This document shows positions 1 through 11,539 of a stretch of DNA of 64,000 nucleotides, piece after piece (position 1 is the first letter of the stretch; each line of letters begins with the position of its first letter). The notes below the pieces were generated by a model. That model searched no databases. It saw nothing but the letters and a program-made list of their open reading frames with translations, and was not told the DNA's origin. The stretch comes from Planctomycetota bacterium (GTDB lineage Bacteria > Planctomycetota > Planctomycetia > Gemmatales > Gemmataceae): NCBI GenBank assembly GCA_016873095.1, contig VGYC01000006.1, forward strand, positions 21,298-85,297, written 5' to 3'. The position numbers and the translations under genes were made by a program.

Positions 1-2
1 AT

Positions 3-3644
<3,642 letters not shown>

Positions 3645-3669
3645 GCCGAGGGCAGCCTGACGGATACGG

Positions 3670-3906
3670 ATGATGCCGACTAGACGGGCGGCTGCGCTGA
3701 AAAGACTGCGAGGGTTAAGCACTCGCGTACTGGAACATCTCGCCAAGCTCAGCGAACCTTCAGAAGTTGATCTGCTCCATTGGAGGGTAGAGATTGACAA
3801 CTGGTTGAATCAGATGGAGGCAGTGCTGGACCATGTCGGCAAGAAAACCGCGGAAGAATGGTCGGCCCGGATCACCGAATGGCGTGGCCGCGCCGAAAAG
3901 GCGTAA
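3670..3906 (+). CDS. Small hypothetical protein, possibly helical
   Basis: A 78-residue reading frame starts 25 bases after secA. I do not recognise a family. The composition is protein-like, with amphipathic helices such as HLAKLSEPSEVDLLHWR and a Trp-rich middle. It overlaps the next frame by 74 bases, so the two may be translationally coupled, or one of the two starts may be wrong. The ribosome binding site upstream of the ATGATG is weak. The size and position immediately after secA suggest cotranscription but say nothing about function. Confidence 0.5.
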   Translation: MMPTRRAAALKRLRGLSTRVLEHLAKLSEPSEVDLLHWRVEIDNWLNQMEAVLDHVGKKTAEEWSARITEWRGRAEKA

Positions 3907-4198
3907 GGAGCCGAAATCGGACCTGGCACTCCGTAATCGGCTGATCGATGCGCTCAACGCCTACTCCATGCATGCTGAGTCTGCTGCCGACAAGCACGAT
4001 TTTTATTTCCACATGACCGACTGGATTTCGGACCTGGAGGATTTGGCCGCTCTCTACAAGGATCCGACTACCTTCGACCGCAAGCAATCGCGCCAGGTTA
4101 TCTTTGGGTTTCTGGTTCATGCAGTCGGGCATCTGAATGCAGCCAGCCGTCTGCTGCTCGGAGAGGTGTGCGATCCGTTCACCAAGGAGTCAAAGTGA
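3833..4198 (+). CDS. Hypothetical protein, 121 residues
   Basis: The frame begins with a basic N-terminus (SARKPRKNGRPGSP) followed by a mostly helical body with conserved-looking segments (FHMTDWISDLEDLAALY, VIFGFLVHAVGHLNAAS). No known domain is recognised, and there is no signal peptide or membrane segment. It overlaps the preceding small frame by 74 bases in a different frame, so the true start may lie further in, for example in the non-basic part. The helical body looks like an encoded protein rather than a shadow frame, because the other frames here have poorer composition. Confidence 0.55.
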   Translation: MSARKPRKNGRPGSPNGVAAPKRRKEPKSDLALRNRLIDALNAYSMHAESAADKHDFYFHMTDWISDLEDLAALYKDPTTFDRKQSRQVIFGFLVHAVGHLNAASRLLLGEVCDPFTKESK

Positions 4199-4313
4199 TT
4201 GGACTCGGCTTGCTGAAACGCGAGCCAAGCGCCTCAATCTGGGATCAATCTGGTAAGCGCCACCTTGATCGCGCAGCCCCTCGGTAATCCGACTGTTTCG
4301 GGAAAGGACTCCC

Positions 4314-5609
4314 ATGCGCTACGTCCTCAACATCATCTACCTGCTCTTGCTGCTCGTACTCTCCCCCTGGCTCATCTACAAGGCCCTCACCACCGGTAAA
4401 TTTCGCCGCGGTCTGTGGGTCAAGCTGACCGGTCGGGCCTGCGTGCGCGAAACGCAAGCGTCGTGCGCCTGGTTTCACGGAGTCTCGCTCGGTGAAATCC
4501 ATCTCCTCGGCCCGGTCGTGGCGGCGTTCCGGAAACGGCATCCCGACTGGCAGTGCGTCGTGTCCACGACGACCGATACCGGCTTCGAGGAAGCGACGAA
4601 GCGCTTCGCCGATCTGCCGGTGTTCCACTGGCCGCTCGATTTCTCCTGGGCGGTGTCGCGTGCGCTGCGTCGCGTGCAGCCAAGCCTCGTCGTCCTGGCC
4701 GAATGCGAGCTATGGCCGAACTTTCTCTCCGCGTGCAAATCGGCGGGTGTTCAGGTCGCCGTCATCAATGGCCGGATGAGTCCGCGCAGCCGGCGGCGCT
4801 TCGAGAAGTTCCGCTGGCTGGTGAGCGGGTTGTTTCGCCGGCTCGATCTCTGCGCGGTGCAAACCGAGGAGCACGCCGCTGCCTTTCGTAGCCTCGGCTC
4901 GCCCAGCGTCGTCGTCACCGGTTCGGTCAAGTACGACGGCGCCAGCCTGGACCGCGACAATCCACGCACGCGCGACATGGCCCGGCTTTTGGACATCACG
5001 CCGGACGACTTCGTGTTGGTGGCCGGCAGCACCCAGGCACCCGAAGAGCAGGTCATCCTCGACACTTACCTCAAGACCAAAGCCCGACATGCCAACCTGC
5101 GGCTCATCCTGGTCCCGCGCCATCGCGAGCGCTTCGACGAGGTAGCGGCGCTCATCGACAGGGCCGGTGTGCCGTTTCTGCGTCGCAGCCGGATGGACGG
5201 CCCTGCCAAGCGGCATGACGTGATGCTGAGCGACACCATCGGCGAGCTGAGCGCCATCTGGGGCCTGGCCGATGTCGCCTATGTTGGCGGCAGCCTCGAC
5301 GGCGTCCGCGGCGGACAGAACATGATCGAGCCGGCCGCGTATGGCGCCGCCGTGCTCTTTGGCCCGCATACCTGGAACTTCAAGGACACCGTGGCCCGGC
5401 TGCTGGAGCATGGTGCCGCAGTGCAAGTCGCCGACGCCGGCGAACTGGAGAACGAAGTCGCCCGGCTGCTGGGCGATGCACATGCCCGGCAAGAACTCGG
5501 TGAAGCGGCCCGGCACTTCGTCTTCTCGCAGCAAGGCGCTACCGCGAAGACGTTGCAGGCGCTGGATGAGTCGATCAGGGAATCTCAAGTCACGTCACGA
5601 GCGGCTTGA
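4314..5609 (+). CDS. waaA: 3-deoxy-D-manno-octulosonic acid (Kdo) transferase
   Basis: A 431-residue glycosyltransferase of the Kdo transferase family (GT30 followed by a GT-B C-terminal half), which adds Kdo from CMP-Kdo to the lipid A precursor at the inner membrane. One N-terminal membrane segment (about residues 4-22) anchors it. The family-typical block around WFHGVSLGEIHLLGPVV corresponds to the catalytic HxxSxGE-like region, followed by VVSTTTDTGFEEA, FHWPLDFSW, ECELWPNF, and the nucleotide-binding stretch GQNMIEPAAYGAAVLFGPHT. Length matches the family. The ATG is preceded by AAGGA seven bases upstream. It ends four bases from the convergently transcribed oxidoreductase. Its presence supports a lipopolysaccharide-type outer membrane. 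Confidence 0.93.
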   Translation: MRYVLNIIYLLLLLVLSPWLIYKALTTGKFRRGLWVKLTGRACVRETQASCAWFHGVSLGEIHLLGPVVAAFRKRHPDWQCVVSTTTDTGFEEATKRFADLPVFHWPLDFSWAVSRALRRVQPSLVVLAECELWPNFLSACKSAGVQVAVINGRMSPRSRRRFEKFRWLVSGLFRRLDLCAVQTEEHAAAFRSLGSPSVVVTGSVKYDGASLDRDNPRTRDMARLLDITPDDFVLVAGSTQAPEEQVILDTYLKTKARHANLRLILVPRHRERFDEVAALIDRAGVPFLRRSRMDGPAKRHDVMLSDTIGELSAIWGLADVAYVGGSLDGVRGGQNMIEPAAYGAAVLFGPHTWNFKDTVARLLEHGAAVQVADAGELENEVARLLGDAHARQELGEAARHFVFSQQGATAKTLQALDESIRESQVTSRAA

Positions 5610-5613
5610 TTGT

Positions 5614-6927
5614 TCATCCCACTTCCGGCAGCACCCACGGCTTGCGATACTCGCGCCGGCCGCGCAGAGCGTTGGCTTCCTTGTCGTTGCCGAAGGTTTC
5701 GGTCCTGGGATCGATGATTAGCTTGCGGCCGCCGAGCCGTGCGGAGATGTTGCCGGCGTGACAGAGGATGGACGCCGGGTGGCCGATGGTCTCCAGGTCG
5801 CAGGCGGGGCGGCGGCGCGAGCGGATGCAGTCGATGAAGTCCTGGACGTGCGGTCCCTCGTGGCTGTCGCCTGAGACCTCGCGGACCAGCTTGCCGCCCG
5901 GCCCGAAGGCGCGCCAGCGGCGATTGCCGAGCACGATGTAGCCCTGGTCGCCGTACACGGCCGCGCCTTCCGTCTCGTCCTCCATGCGATACGGCGCCCA
6001 GATGCGCATCTCGTAGGTCAGCAGCTTCGGCGTCTTGCCGTGGTACTCGTAATTGACCTGCATGGTGTCGGGGAATTCCTGGGCGTCGTCGAAGTACCAC
6101 TTGTTGCCGCTGGTGTAGACAGCAGCCGGCAGGCCGAGCGGTTCCTCCTTCTGGGCAATGCAGGCGGCATTGAGGGCGGCGAAGGCCATGTCGAGTCGAT
6201 GGACGCCATCGTTGCCGAGGTCGCCGGTGCCGTAGTCGTAGAACCAGCGCCAGTTGCCGTGGAAGCGATTGCGGTTGAACGGCCGCAGCGGCGCCGAGCC
6301 GAGCCACATGTCGTAATCGACGCCGTCAGGGGGCTTGCCGTCGGCCGGCCTGCCGATGGGGCGTTGCCTGTCGCTCTCCCATGCCTTGGCCACCAGGCAG
6401 CGGCCCAGCGCCCCGCTGCGGATGTACTCCAGGGCGGTGATCATGCGCTGCGTGGTGCGATGCTGCGAGCCCATCTGCACGATACGCCGGTGCCGCCGCA
6501 TGGCCGCCACCATGCGCATGCCCTCCTCGATGTTGTGCGCATCCGGCTTCTCGACGTATACGTCCTTGCCGGCGATGCAGCCCAGGATGGTCGGGATCGC
6601 GTGCCAGTGATCCGGCGTGCCGACGACAAGGGCATCGATCTTCTTGTCGTCGATGATGCGGCGAAAGTCGCCGGTGGTCCACGGCTTGCGATTCTGCCGC
6701 TTCTGCACCTCGGCGACCGCGGCCGGCAGACGCCGGCTATCGAGATCGGCGATGGCGACCAGGTCCACGTTCTTGTTGCTGGCGAAGGTGCGGATGAGCT
6801 GCAAGGCCCGGCCGCCGGCGCCGATGGCACCCACGCGTACTCTGTCGTTGGCCCCCGCTGCCCGTGCCGAGGCGCTCAGCGCCAGGGCGCCCGCCGTCGT
6901 GCCGCCGAGAAAGCTCCTGCGATTCAT
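5614..6927 (-). CDS. Tat-exported Gfo/Idh/MocA family oxidoreductase
   Basis: A 437-residue NAD(P)-dependent dehydrogenase-like protein of a type greatly expanded in planctomycetes, probably acting on sugars or sugar derivatives in the periplasm. The N-terminus carries a twin-arginine signal (NRRSFLGG, residues 2-9, then an Ala-rich stretch ending near ARAAGA). The Rossmann glycine motif VGAIGAGGR is at about 32-40, and the family EKP motif (YVEKPDAHN) lies near residue 132. The C-terminal half has the Trp/Tyr-rich GNWRWFYDYGTGDLGNDGVH segment seen in planctomycete members. ATG at 6927 is preferred over an in-frame GTG nine bases earlier because GGAG lies nine bases upstream. The substrate cannot be told from sequence. 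Confidence 0.9.
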   Translation of the reverse strand: MNRRSFLGGTTAGALALSASARAAGANDRVRVGAIGAGGRALQLIRTFASNKNVDLVAIADLDSRRLPAAVAEVQKRQNRKPWTTGDFRRIIDDKKIDALVVGTPDHWHAIPTILGCIAGKDVYVEKPDAHNIEEGMRMVAAMRRHRRIVQMGSQHRTTQRMITALEYIRSGALGRCLVAKAWESDRQRPIGRPADGKPPDGVDYDMWLGSAPLRPFNRNRFHGNWRWFYDYGTGDLGNDGVHRLDMAFAALNAACIAQKEEPLGLPAAVYTSGNKWYFDDAQEFPDTMQVNYEYHGKTPKLLTYEMRIWAPYRMEDETEGAAVYGDQGYIVLGNRRWRAFGPGGKLVREVSGDSHEGPHVQDFIDCIRSRRRPACDLETIGHPASILCHAGNISARLGGRKLIIDPRTETFGNDKEANALRGRREYRKPWVLPEVG

Positions 6928-6973
6928 GGTGACCACTCCGAAAATGAATGACTGTGGATTCTGGCCATTCTCA

Positions 6974-7831
6974 TCAGTCGCCGCTCGCCACCGCCTCGCT
7001 CTTGTAGATGCGGATCTTCTTCAGCCTTGCCAGCACCTGATTGAAATCGGCCGGGCGCTGTTCGCGCTTCTTGGCCAGCATGTCGAGGACAAGCTGGGCA
7101 AACTCATCGGAAAGGTCCGGATTGTGCGCCTGCGGCGACACGGGCTTCTCGGCGATGTGCTTGCCAAGCAGTTCCTGGTTGCTGCCTGCGCGAAACGGCG
7201 GTCGATAGGTCGTGATCTCGTAGATCGAGGCGCCGAAGCTGTAGACGTCGGCGCGCTCGTCGAGGTCCTCGCCGCGGATCTGCTCGGGAGACATGTAGCT
7301 GCGCGTCCCTTGCGTCGTGGTCTTGCGGGCGAACAGCTTGCCGAAAAACCCGGCCTTCTGCTTCTTCTGCGCCAGGGCGAAGTCGCCGACGCGCACCTCG
7401 CCGGCATTGTTGGTGAAGATATTGTCCGGCTTCACGTCGCGATGCACCCAGCCACGCTGGTTCATGTAGCCCAGCCCGGTCGCGGCCAGCGTGATAACGC
7501 GGGCGGCATGCTCCTTGATGAAGTCGAACTGCTTGCGGACGATGCGATGCTTGAGGCTGGCAATCGGGAAGAACTCGGTGACGACGTACGGATTGCGGGC
7601 GTCCTTGTTGATCTCGATGGTCTTGAGGAGATTGGGATGGGCAAGCAGCTTGCCGACCTCGCCGTCATTGAAGAGCATGCGCCGCTGGGCCGGGTCGCCC
7701 GCCTTTTCGGGCAGGAGCAGCTTCATGCAGAAGCGCCGCCCCGACATGTCGGTCACTTCCCAGGTTTGCATGCTATGGCCGGTGAGCATGACGTTCACCA
7801 ACCGGTAGTTGCCTACGATCTCTTCCGCCAC
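6974..7831 (-). CDS. Serine/threonine protein kinase with atypical ATP-site motifs
   Basis: A 285-residue single-domain, soluble Hanks-type kinase. Seen: the ATP-anchoring lysine in FCMKLLL (K37), a helix-C glutamate (E58), the catalytic loop HRDVKPDN (130-137), the APE-equivalent SPEQ (181-184) and DVYSFGASIYE. Two deviations stand out. The glycine-rich P-loop is replaced by VNVMLTGHSMQTWEV, and the Mg-binding DFG is DFA (150-152). The main catalytic residues K, D and D are kept, so activity is possible but not assured. There is no transmembrane segment and no C-terminal sensor. The GTG start is preceded by GAGG at good spacing. It is about 1 kb from an ECF-like sigma factor, a common pairing in planctomycetes. 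Confidence 0.88.
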   Translation of the reverse strand: MAEEIVGNYRLVNVMLTGHSMQTWEVTDMSGRRFCMKLLLPEKAGDPAQRRMLFNDGEVGKLLAHPNLLKTIEINKDARNPYVVTEFFPIASLKHRIVRKQFDFIKEHAARVITLAATGLGYMNQRGWVHRDVKPDNIFTNNAGEVRVGDFALAQKKQKAGFFGKLFARKTTTQGTRSYMSPEQIRGEDLDERADVYSFGASIYEITTYRPPFRAGSNQELLGKHIAEKPVSPQAHNPDLSDEFAQLVLDMLAKKREQRPADFNQVLARLKKIRIYKSEAVASGD

Positions 7832-8204
7832 GGCCGCCTCGGTTCGGGCGACAGCCTGCGTATTCGGGTTTTGCGAGTGGGTCTATGAGAAGAACATAAC
7901 CGGCAACGCTGAAATGTCAACGTTTTCGTTGCCGAAATCGGCTGGCCGCACCGACGAAGAAGATGGTGGCGAGCCGGAGGGCAGCAACCAGCAAGCGACG
8001 GCGACCGTCGCCCATGCTGCGGGGCAGGCTCGGCCGGCGGGAGATGCAACGCGCTCTGATCCGGATTGCCAACATGACCCTGCCATCCGTAAAATGTGCT
8101 GGCATGACCCGGTGCCCTGACCGGAGCCGGAGACGTTCGGGACCTTCAGGGCGAACTCGCTTCTCTTCTACGGTTACTCCCGGCTTCCAAATTGAGAGCA
8201 AATC
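7832..8204. other. Gap of 373 bases without a convincing gene
   Basis: This gap lies between the kinase start and the small membrane protein. Short open frames on both strands are Arg/Pro-rich shadows without ribosome binding sites. I see no hairpin terminator or repeat of the kind found elsewhere in the window. It must hold the two divergent promoters, but none can be pointed to with confidence. Confidence 0.4.
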
Positions 8205-8558
8205 ATGTGGGACGTGCTATACGCTCTGGGGCGCGGCCTGATCAAGTTTCTCATCGCGCTGTTCATCGGCGTGGGGGTGGGGCTGGTGACGATTGGTTCG
8301 CTGGCGATCAAGTCCCCCGAAGTATGGAACTTCCGCCAGCCGCCGCCGTTCGGTCCGCTGCTGCTTGGCATCGGCGCCGGGTTGCTCACCGCCGGCGCCG
8401 TGATGTTCATCTTGATATTCATTCCCTGGCCCCGGCGCTCCGCTCCGCTCGTGGGGTCCGCGCGGCGCGAGGACGGCGGGCCTGGCGAGGAGCCGTTGCC
8501 CGGCTCGACGTTCGCGCGCGCCGAGTCATTTCGCCGCGAGACGCCGGGCGGGGCTTGA
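8205..8558 (+). CDS. Small two-helix membrane protein of unknown function
   Basis: A 117-residue protein with two strongly hydrophobic stretches at about residues 14-34 and 50-74 (LLLGIGAGLLTAGAVMFILIF), joined by a short Pro-rich loop. It ends in a charged, disordered-looking cytoplasmic tail. No family is recognised. The start at ATG 8205 places a clean membrane helix near the N-terminus. The frame stops 47 bases before the tRNA-Leu gene. Confidence 0.6.
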   Translation: MWDVLYALGRGLIKFLIALFIGVGVGLVTIGSLAIKSPEVWNFRQPPPFGPLLLGIGAGLLTAGAVMFILIFIPWPRRSAPLVGSARREDGGPGEEPLPGSTFARAESFRRETPGGA

Positions 8559-8605
8559 ATTTTCCTGGGCCGTCCCAATAAAGTGAAGATGAAGCCAGCT
8601 TTCTG

Positions 8606-8689
8606 GCCGGAGTGGCGGAATTGGCAGACGCGCCAGCTTGAGGGGCTGGTTTCCTTCGGGAAGTGCAGGTTCGAGTCCTGTCTCCGGCA
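8606..8689 (+). tRNA. tRNA-Leu (anticodon GAG)
   Basis: Full cloverleaf of 84 bases. The acceptor arm GCCGGAG pairs with CTCCGGC, and the anticodon stem CCAGC/GCTGG encloses the loop TTGAGGG, which gives anticodon GAG for CTC and CTT leucine codons. A long class II variable arm closes on TTCG, and the T arm is CAGG-TTCGAGT-CCTG. The 3' CCA is not encoded. It is the only tRNA seen in the window and is not next to an integrase. Confidence 0.96.
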
Positions 8690-8758
8690 ATCCTTCCCAG
8701 CTCACCGTCGCATTTTCAGTCCTGAGCCTCCGGTGCTCAGCGCGCGGAGGAATGCACC

Positions 8759-9523
8759 GTGCCAAGCAGTGCTGACAGCCTGGGCGAACTGGCGACGCAG
8801 TGGACGCGCGTCTTCGAGGCGCAGGAGTCGCGCGGCGATCGTGCCGAGGCGGCGCGGCACGACCTGCTGGTCCGCTATCACCACGCCGTGCATCGCTACT
8901 TTCAGGAACAGCTCCGCGATCCGCATGCGGCCGGCAAGCTGTTCAGCAACTTCGCGCTGCGCGTCCTGGAGGTGCATGCCTTCCTCAGGCGTGCCGATCC
9001 GGAACGCGGCCGCTTCCGCGATTACCTGCGCACCATCCTGCGTCGCATGGTGGTCGATCATTACCGCGAGCAGCAACGCGAGCAGAAGAAGCAGCAACCC
9101 CTCATGGCCGGCAGCGACAATGAGCCGGCCGAGTCCGCCGCCACTCCCGAGGAGGACCAGCGCTTCATCGCCTTGTGGCGACAGGAATTGATCGACCAGG
9201 CCTGGAAAGCACTGGAGGCGGCGGAGCAAGCGACCGGCCAGCCATTTGCATCGTTCTTGCGCTATCAATCGGACCACCCCGGCTGCCGCTCAGCGGACAT
9301 CGCCGCACACTTCACGGCCGTCGGCAAGAAATACACGGCCGCCGGCGCCCGCCAGATCGTTCATCGTGCCCGCGAACGCTTCGGTGAGTTGCTGGTTGCG
9401 GAAGTTGCCCGCTCGCTGCGCAGCGGCGATGAGAAGGTTCCGGCCGACCACATCGAACGCGAACTCATCGAACTGAACTTGCTCTTCTCGTACTGCAAGA
9501 CGGCCCTGGAAAAATACGCTTGA
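8759..9523 (+). CDS. ECF-like RNA polymerase sigma factor
   Basis: A 254-residue protein with sigma70-family features. The region-2-like helix block contains RGRFRDYLRTILRRMVVDHYR, and near residues 180-210 a region-4-like helix-turn-helix includes DIAAHFTAVG and ARQIVHRARERF. The spacing and the Arg-rich region 2 resemble planctomycete ECF sigma factors that are paired with Ser/Thr kinases. One such kinase gene is encoded divergently about 1 kb away, which is only circumstantial. The GTG start follows GGAGG eight bases upstream. The protein probably directs a small regulon; no target promoter can be read. Region 4 is rather degenerate, so a sigma-like regulator without promoter recognition is possible. 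Confidence 0.75.
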   Translation: MPSSADSLGELATQWTRVFEAQESRGDRAEAARHDLLVRYHHAVHRYFQEQLRDPHAAGKLFSNFALRVLEVHAFLRRADPERGRFRDYLRTILRRMVVDHYREQQREQKKQQPLMAGSDNEPAESAATPEEDQRFIALWRQELIDQAWKALEAAEQATGQPFASFLRYQSDHPGCRSADIAAHFTAVGKKYTAAGARQIVHRARERFGELLVAEVARSLRSGDEKVPADHIERELIELNLLFSYCKTALEKYA

Positions 9524-9560
9524 GTGCGTCGGGATCGACCGGGAGCAAGCGGACAGCCTC

Positions 9561-10358
9561 TCAGTACTTTGCCATCTCCGTACCTCCCGCGGCGTTGCCG
9601 AGCTTCTTGATGGTGTCGCCGGCGGCACTGAGCATGAGGCGCAGGTCGCTGCCGATGGCGATGAACTGCCAGCCTTCGGCAATGCGCTGCAGGGCTTCCT
9701 CGGCGCTGCCGCAGTGCAGGCCGGCGGCGACCTTTTGCTTCTGGCAGGTGTCGAGGATATGCTTCATGGCCTGGCGGGTGGCGTTGGCGCTTGGCGGCGC
9801 GCCGTTGTGGTCGCGCATGCTGGCGGCCAGGTCGTTGGGGCCCACGAAGATGGCGTCGATGCCCGGCACCGAGAAGATCTCGTCGGCGTGCTCGACTGCC
9901 TGGATGTGCTCGCACTGCAGGACGATCAGCAATTCGTCGTCGGCATGCGCGAAGTAGTCGCTGGCGTCGGTGTCGAAGTTGAGGGCATGGACGCTGCCGC
10001 CGACGCTGCGCGTGCCGCGCGGCGGATAGAGTGCTGCATCGACCGCACGTGCTGCTTCCTCGACGGAATTGACCATGGGGACGACGATGCCGTGGGCGCC
10101 ATTATCCAGGACGCGCTTGATGTTCTCGTGGCTGTTGGAGGGGACGCGGGCCAGGGCGGTGCAGCCGGCATCGGCGATCGAGGCGAACATGTGCGTCGCC
10201 GTCTCCCAATCTACCAGCGTATGCTCGATATCCACCGTCAACCAGTCAAAGCCGGCTCGCGCCAGGAAACGCGAGGCGATGATGTTGCCCAGCGATAGCC
10301 AGGTGCCGACGGCGGGTTTGCCGGCCCGCAACGCTTTCTTGACAGAGTTTTCACGCAT
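9561..10358 (-). CDS. HpcH/HpaI family aldolase (2-oxo-acid aldolase)
   Basis: A 265-residue TIM-barrel class II aldolase of the HpcH/HpaI (citrate lyase beta-like) family, which cleaves or forms 2-keto-3-deoxy sugar acids or 4-hydroxy-2-oxo acids using a divalent metal. Recognisable are GTWLSLGNI near residue 18, WLTVDIEHTLVDW, the GIVVPMVNSVEEA block, the metal-ligand region LQCEHIQAVEH and FVGPNDLAASM. The longer upstream open frame is rejected because the family start MRENSVKKAL lies at 10358. The gene is a single unit, convergent with the sigma factor (37-base gap) and divergent from the MoxR gene. The specific substrate cannot be assigned. Confidence 0.9.
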   Translation of the reverse strand: MRENSVKKALRAGKPAVGTWLSLGNIIASRFLARAGFDWLTVDIEHTLVDWETATHMFASIADAGCTALARVPSNSHENIKRVLDNGAHGIVVPMVNSVEEAARAVDAALYPPRGTRSVGGSVHALNFDTDASDYFAHADDELLIVLQCEHIQAVEHADEIFSVPGIDAIFVGPNDLAASMRDHNGAPPSANATRQAMKHILDTCQKQKVAAGLHCGSAEEALQRIAEGWQFIAIGSDLRLMLSAAGDTIKKLGNAAGGTEMAKY

Positions 10359-10488
10359 GTGATTGGCCCGTGTTCGTGGTTTGTTGTGGAGCAATTGTAT
10401 GTCTACGTGCGGGCGATTGCAGTACAATCGCAGGGAGCAAGGGACGACGGCTACTGATACCGACCACGGACAAACAGCAACGGACAAA

Positions 10489-11463
10489 ATGGACATCACT
10501 TCCGAGATCCAGGCCGCCCGGGCCCGGCTGGACCCACTGTACCAGCAGATCGCCCGCGTCATCGTCGGCCAGAAGGCGATGGTGGATGGCCTGCTGGTCG
10601 GACTACTCACCGGCGGGCACATGCTCCTCGAAGGCGTGCCGGGGCTGGCCAAGACGATGGCGGTGCGGACGATTGCGCGTGCCTTGCACCTGTCGTTCCA
10701 GCGCATCCAGTTCACGCCGGACTTGCTGCCGGCCGACGTCATCGGCACGCAGGTCTTCAACCCGCGCTCCGGCGAGTTCAGCATCAAGAAAGGGCCGATC
10801 TTCGCCAACATCGTCCTCGCCGACGAGATCAACCGTGCTCCCGCCAAGGTGCAGAGCGCTCTGCTGGAAGCCATGCAGGAGAAGCAGGTCACCATCGGCG
10901 ACACGACGTATCCGCTCGAGCAACCCTTCCTGGTGCTGGCCACGCAAAACCCGATCGAGCAAGAGGGGACGTATCCGCTGCCCGAGGCGCAGGTCGATCG
11001 CTTCATGCTCAAGTTGAAGCTGAACTATCCGTCGAAGCAGGAGGAACTGGCCATCCTGGAGCGGATGCAGGCCATCGAGCCGGAGATCGCCGTGGACGCC
11101 GTGTTGTCGGCCGACGACGTCTTCGCGCTTCGCCGGGAAGTGGATCGCATCTACGTCGATGACAAGATCAAGCGCTATATCGTCGAAATTGTGCATGCCA
11201 CGCGTCGGCCGGGTGACTATGGCCTCGACCTGGCGGCCTATATCCAGTACGGGGCCAGTCCGCGGGCGACGATCTTCCTGACGCGTGGTGCCCGCGCTCA
11301 TGCCTTCCTTGCCGGCCGGGCCTACGTCACGCCTGAGGACGTGAAAAACGTCGGCTATGACGTGCTCCGTCACCGCGTCAGCACTACCTACGAGGCCGAG
11401 GCGGAGGAGATTCCGTCCGAAAAGCTGCTGGAGCGGATTCTCAATCACCTGAAGGTGCCCTGA
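10489..11463 (+). CDS. MoxR-type AAA+ ATPase
   Basis: A 324-residue AAA+ ATPase of the MoxR class, chaperone-like motors that help assemble metalloenzymes or envelope complexes. Walker A is GVPGLAKT (49-56), Walker B lies in IVLADEINRAP, sensor 1 is in LVLATQNPIEQEGTYPLPEAQ, and an arginine-finger region follows (LPEAQVDRFM). Length fits the family. The annotated ATG at 10489 gives the usual N-terminus; the open frame runs further upstream but has no family similarity. MoxR genes usually precede a DUF58/VWA gene. Here an aminotransferase follows instead, 76 bases on, so the client is unclear. Confidence 0.93.
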   Translation: MDITSEIQAARARLDPLYQQIARVIVGQKAMVDGLLVGLLTGGHMLLEGVPGLAKTMAVRTIARALHLSFQRIQFTPDLLPADVIGTQVFNPRSGEFSIKKGPIFANIVLADEINRAPAKVQSALLEAMQEKQVTIGDTTYPLEQPFLVLATQNPIEQEGTYPLPEAQVDRFMLKLKLNYPSKQEELAILERMQAIEPEIAVDAVLSADDVFALRREVDRIYVDDKIKRYIVEIVHATRRPGDYGLDLAAYIQYGASPRATIFLTRGARAHAFLAGRAYVTPEDVKNVGYDVLRHRVSTTYEAEAEEIPSEKLLERILNHLKVP

Positions 11464-11539
11464 CGACCCGGCAAGAATTGCGGTCGAAGCCTCACGAGGA
11501 TTGACTGGCTTCCGTGAACGCGAGGCGTAAACAAAAGGC

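Noticed and set aside
8606..8689. tRNA-Leu as the attachment site of the accessory region
   Set aside because: It is about 40 kb from the island and is not next to an integrase or a duplicated tRNA 3' end.
10363..10488. Upstream extension of the MoxR gene
   Set aside because: It shows no similarity to MoxR N-termini; the ATG at 10489 gives the normal length.
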